64,000 nucleotides of DNA from positions 124,001 through 188,000 of the forward strand of contig NZ_PDZL01000009.1 in NCBI RefSeq assembly GCF_002735705.1, in the 5' to 3' direction. Position numbers and translations under genes: made by a program. Under the pieces are notes generated by a model that was not told the origin of the DNA, did not search any database, and saw only the letters and a program-made list of their open reading frames with translations. Shown piece after piece: positions 63,276 through 64,000 of this stretch; positions within the stretch are counted from its first letter, which is position 1, and each line of letters begins with the position of its first letter. The stretch is from Janthinobacterium sp. BJB426 (GTDB taxonomy: Bacteria > Pseudomonadota > Gammaproteobacteria > Burkholderiales > Burkholderiaceae_D).

Positions 63276-64000
63276 TGCAAACCGAATCCACCGTCGCCAG
63301 CGTGGCTATCGACCCTGCGCTGCTGCAGCGCGCGCGCATCCTGAGCCGCCAATCGAAGCGCAGCCTGGTCGAGGAATTGCAGCAGCTGAGCGGCATCGAG
63401 GCGCGCGCCGTGGTGCGCGCACTGGCGCGCCCGTTCGGCCTGGACGTGCTGGAAACGGCCGACATGCTGGCGCTGTCTCCCGCCTTCGACGTGCTGCCGC
63501 TGTCGCAGGCGCTGGCGCGCCACAGCGTGCTGCTGCGCGCCGCCGACGGCCAACTGGTGGGCGTGATCGCCGACCCGTTCGACCTCGACCTGCAAACCTG
63601 GCTGAATGCGCGCGCGGGGCAGGGCGCCTTGAACATCCGTCTGGCGCTGCAGGCCGACATCGGCGCCTACCTGTCGAAGCAGGAAGAATCGGCGCGCGCC
63701 GTCGACAGCCTGCTGCCCGGCGCCGCCACGGACGCGCGGCGCGACGGCAAGACGGCCGCCGTGCTGTCGTTCGCCAGCGTGTCGGAAGCGGCCAGCCCCG
63801 CCGTGAAGCTGGTCAACTCGACCCTGTATGACGCGCTCAAAGCAGGCGCCTCCGACATCCACCTGGAAAGCACGGCCGGCGGCCTGGCCGTCAAGTACCG
63901 GGTCGACGGCGTGCTCGATCACGCCACGTCCGTCAACGGCATCGAAGTGGCCGAACACATCATCTCGCGCCTGAAAGTGCTGGCCGAACTCGATATCGCC
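63272..64000 (+). CDS. gspE: Type II secretion ATPase GspE, N-terminal part
   Basis: The first 243 codons; the gene runs past the window end, so the Walker motifs are not visible. The start ATG overlaps the gspF stop. An N-terminal GspE/MshE-type domain (PALLQRARILSRQ, LARPFGLDVLETADM) and the N2 domain (LVGVIADPFDLDLQTW) are followed by the start of the ATPase (SPAVKLVNSTLYDALKAGASDIHLEST, KYRVDGVLDH). The order gspG-gspF-gspE differs from the usual C-to-O order of long gsp operons and suggests a reduced or specialised type II secretion cluster. Confidence 0.93.
   Translation, partial: MMQTESTVASVAIDPALLQRARILSRQSKRSLVEELQQLSGIEARAVVRALARPFGLDVLETADMLALSPAFDVLPLSQALARHSVLLRAADGQLVGVIADPFDLDLQTWLNARAGQGALNIRLALQADIGAYLSKQEESARAVDSLLPGAATDARRDGKTAAVLSFASVSEAASPAVKLVNSTLYDALKAGASDIHLESTAGGLAVKYRVDGVLDHATSVNGIEVAEHIISRLKVLAELDIA

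Overview
The window is a high-GC, gene-dense chromosomal segment. I infer a betaproteobacterium of the Oxalobacteraceae (Janthinobacterium/Massilia/Duganella type). The basis is an exosortase-B (EpsH-type) exopolysaccharide locus with an EpsA regulator, several PEP-CTERM proteins, a 2-aminobenzoyl-CoA type aerobic degradation operon, and overall codon use. No 16S or other marker is present, so the genus is a guess. I saw no insertion sequence, prophage, integrase or CRISPR array.

Region 1 (1-8.1 kb) holds housekeeping and envelope genes. These are the 3' end of a K+-independent membrane pyrophosphatase, two small secreted proteins of unknown role, a TonB-dependent receptor with a Fur box, a short-chain dehydrogenase behind a perfect 20-bp palindrome, a secreted gamma-glutamyltransferase, and a patatin-like phospholipase. 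Region 2 (8.1-13.2 kb) is a two-gene signalling unit: a hybrid histidine kinase (periplasmic propeller, Y_Y_Y, HisKA, HATPase, REC, Hpt) and a response regulator without a DNA-binding domain.

Region 3 (13.2-21.0 kb) is one tightly packed operon: CoA ligase, FAD monooxygenase/old-yellow-enzyme fusion, SDR, MarR regulator, enoyl-CoA hydratase, acyl-CoA dehydrogenase and Rid-family protein. It matches the aerobic CoA-ester route for 2-aminobenzoate (anthranilate). A perfect inverted repeat in front of it is a candidate MarR operator.

Region 4 (21.0-24.2 kb) has a PEP-CTERM protein with a TLDc-like domain, a tRNA-Arg(CCT) and the ABC-F ATPase Uup. Region 5 (24.2-53.3 kb) is a large exosortase-B exopolysaccharide locus. 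Its first half is CAAX-type protease, EpsL, EpsB, a 527-bp gap, then EpsD, EpsE, EpsF, EpsG, XrtB, EpsI, a flippase, a polymerase-like protein and a GT2. Next come a secreted heparinase-like lyase and an oppositely oriented glycosyltransferase. The second half is two GT4 enzymes, an asparagine-synthase-type amidotransferase, a second heparinase-family protein, an AlgD-like GDP-mannose dehydrogenase, another GT4, a nucleotidyltransferase and ManC. Together these predict a polymer containing mannose and mannuronate-type sugars, assembled on undecaprenyl phosphate and exported through EpsE/EpsF.

Region 6 (53.3-64 kb) holds a TIGR03790-type protein, two more PEP-CTERM proteins, an ExeM/NucH extracellular nuclease with a Pho-box-like promoter, a PhoB-like regulator whose phospho-acceptor Asp is Glu, and EpsA. 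It continues with a lone I9 inhibitor-domain protein, a strongly structured intergenic element, and the start of a type II secretion cluster (gspG, gspF and a truncated gspE).
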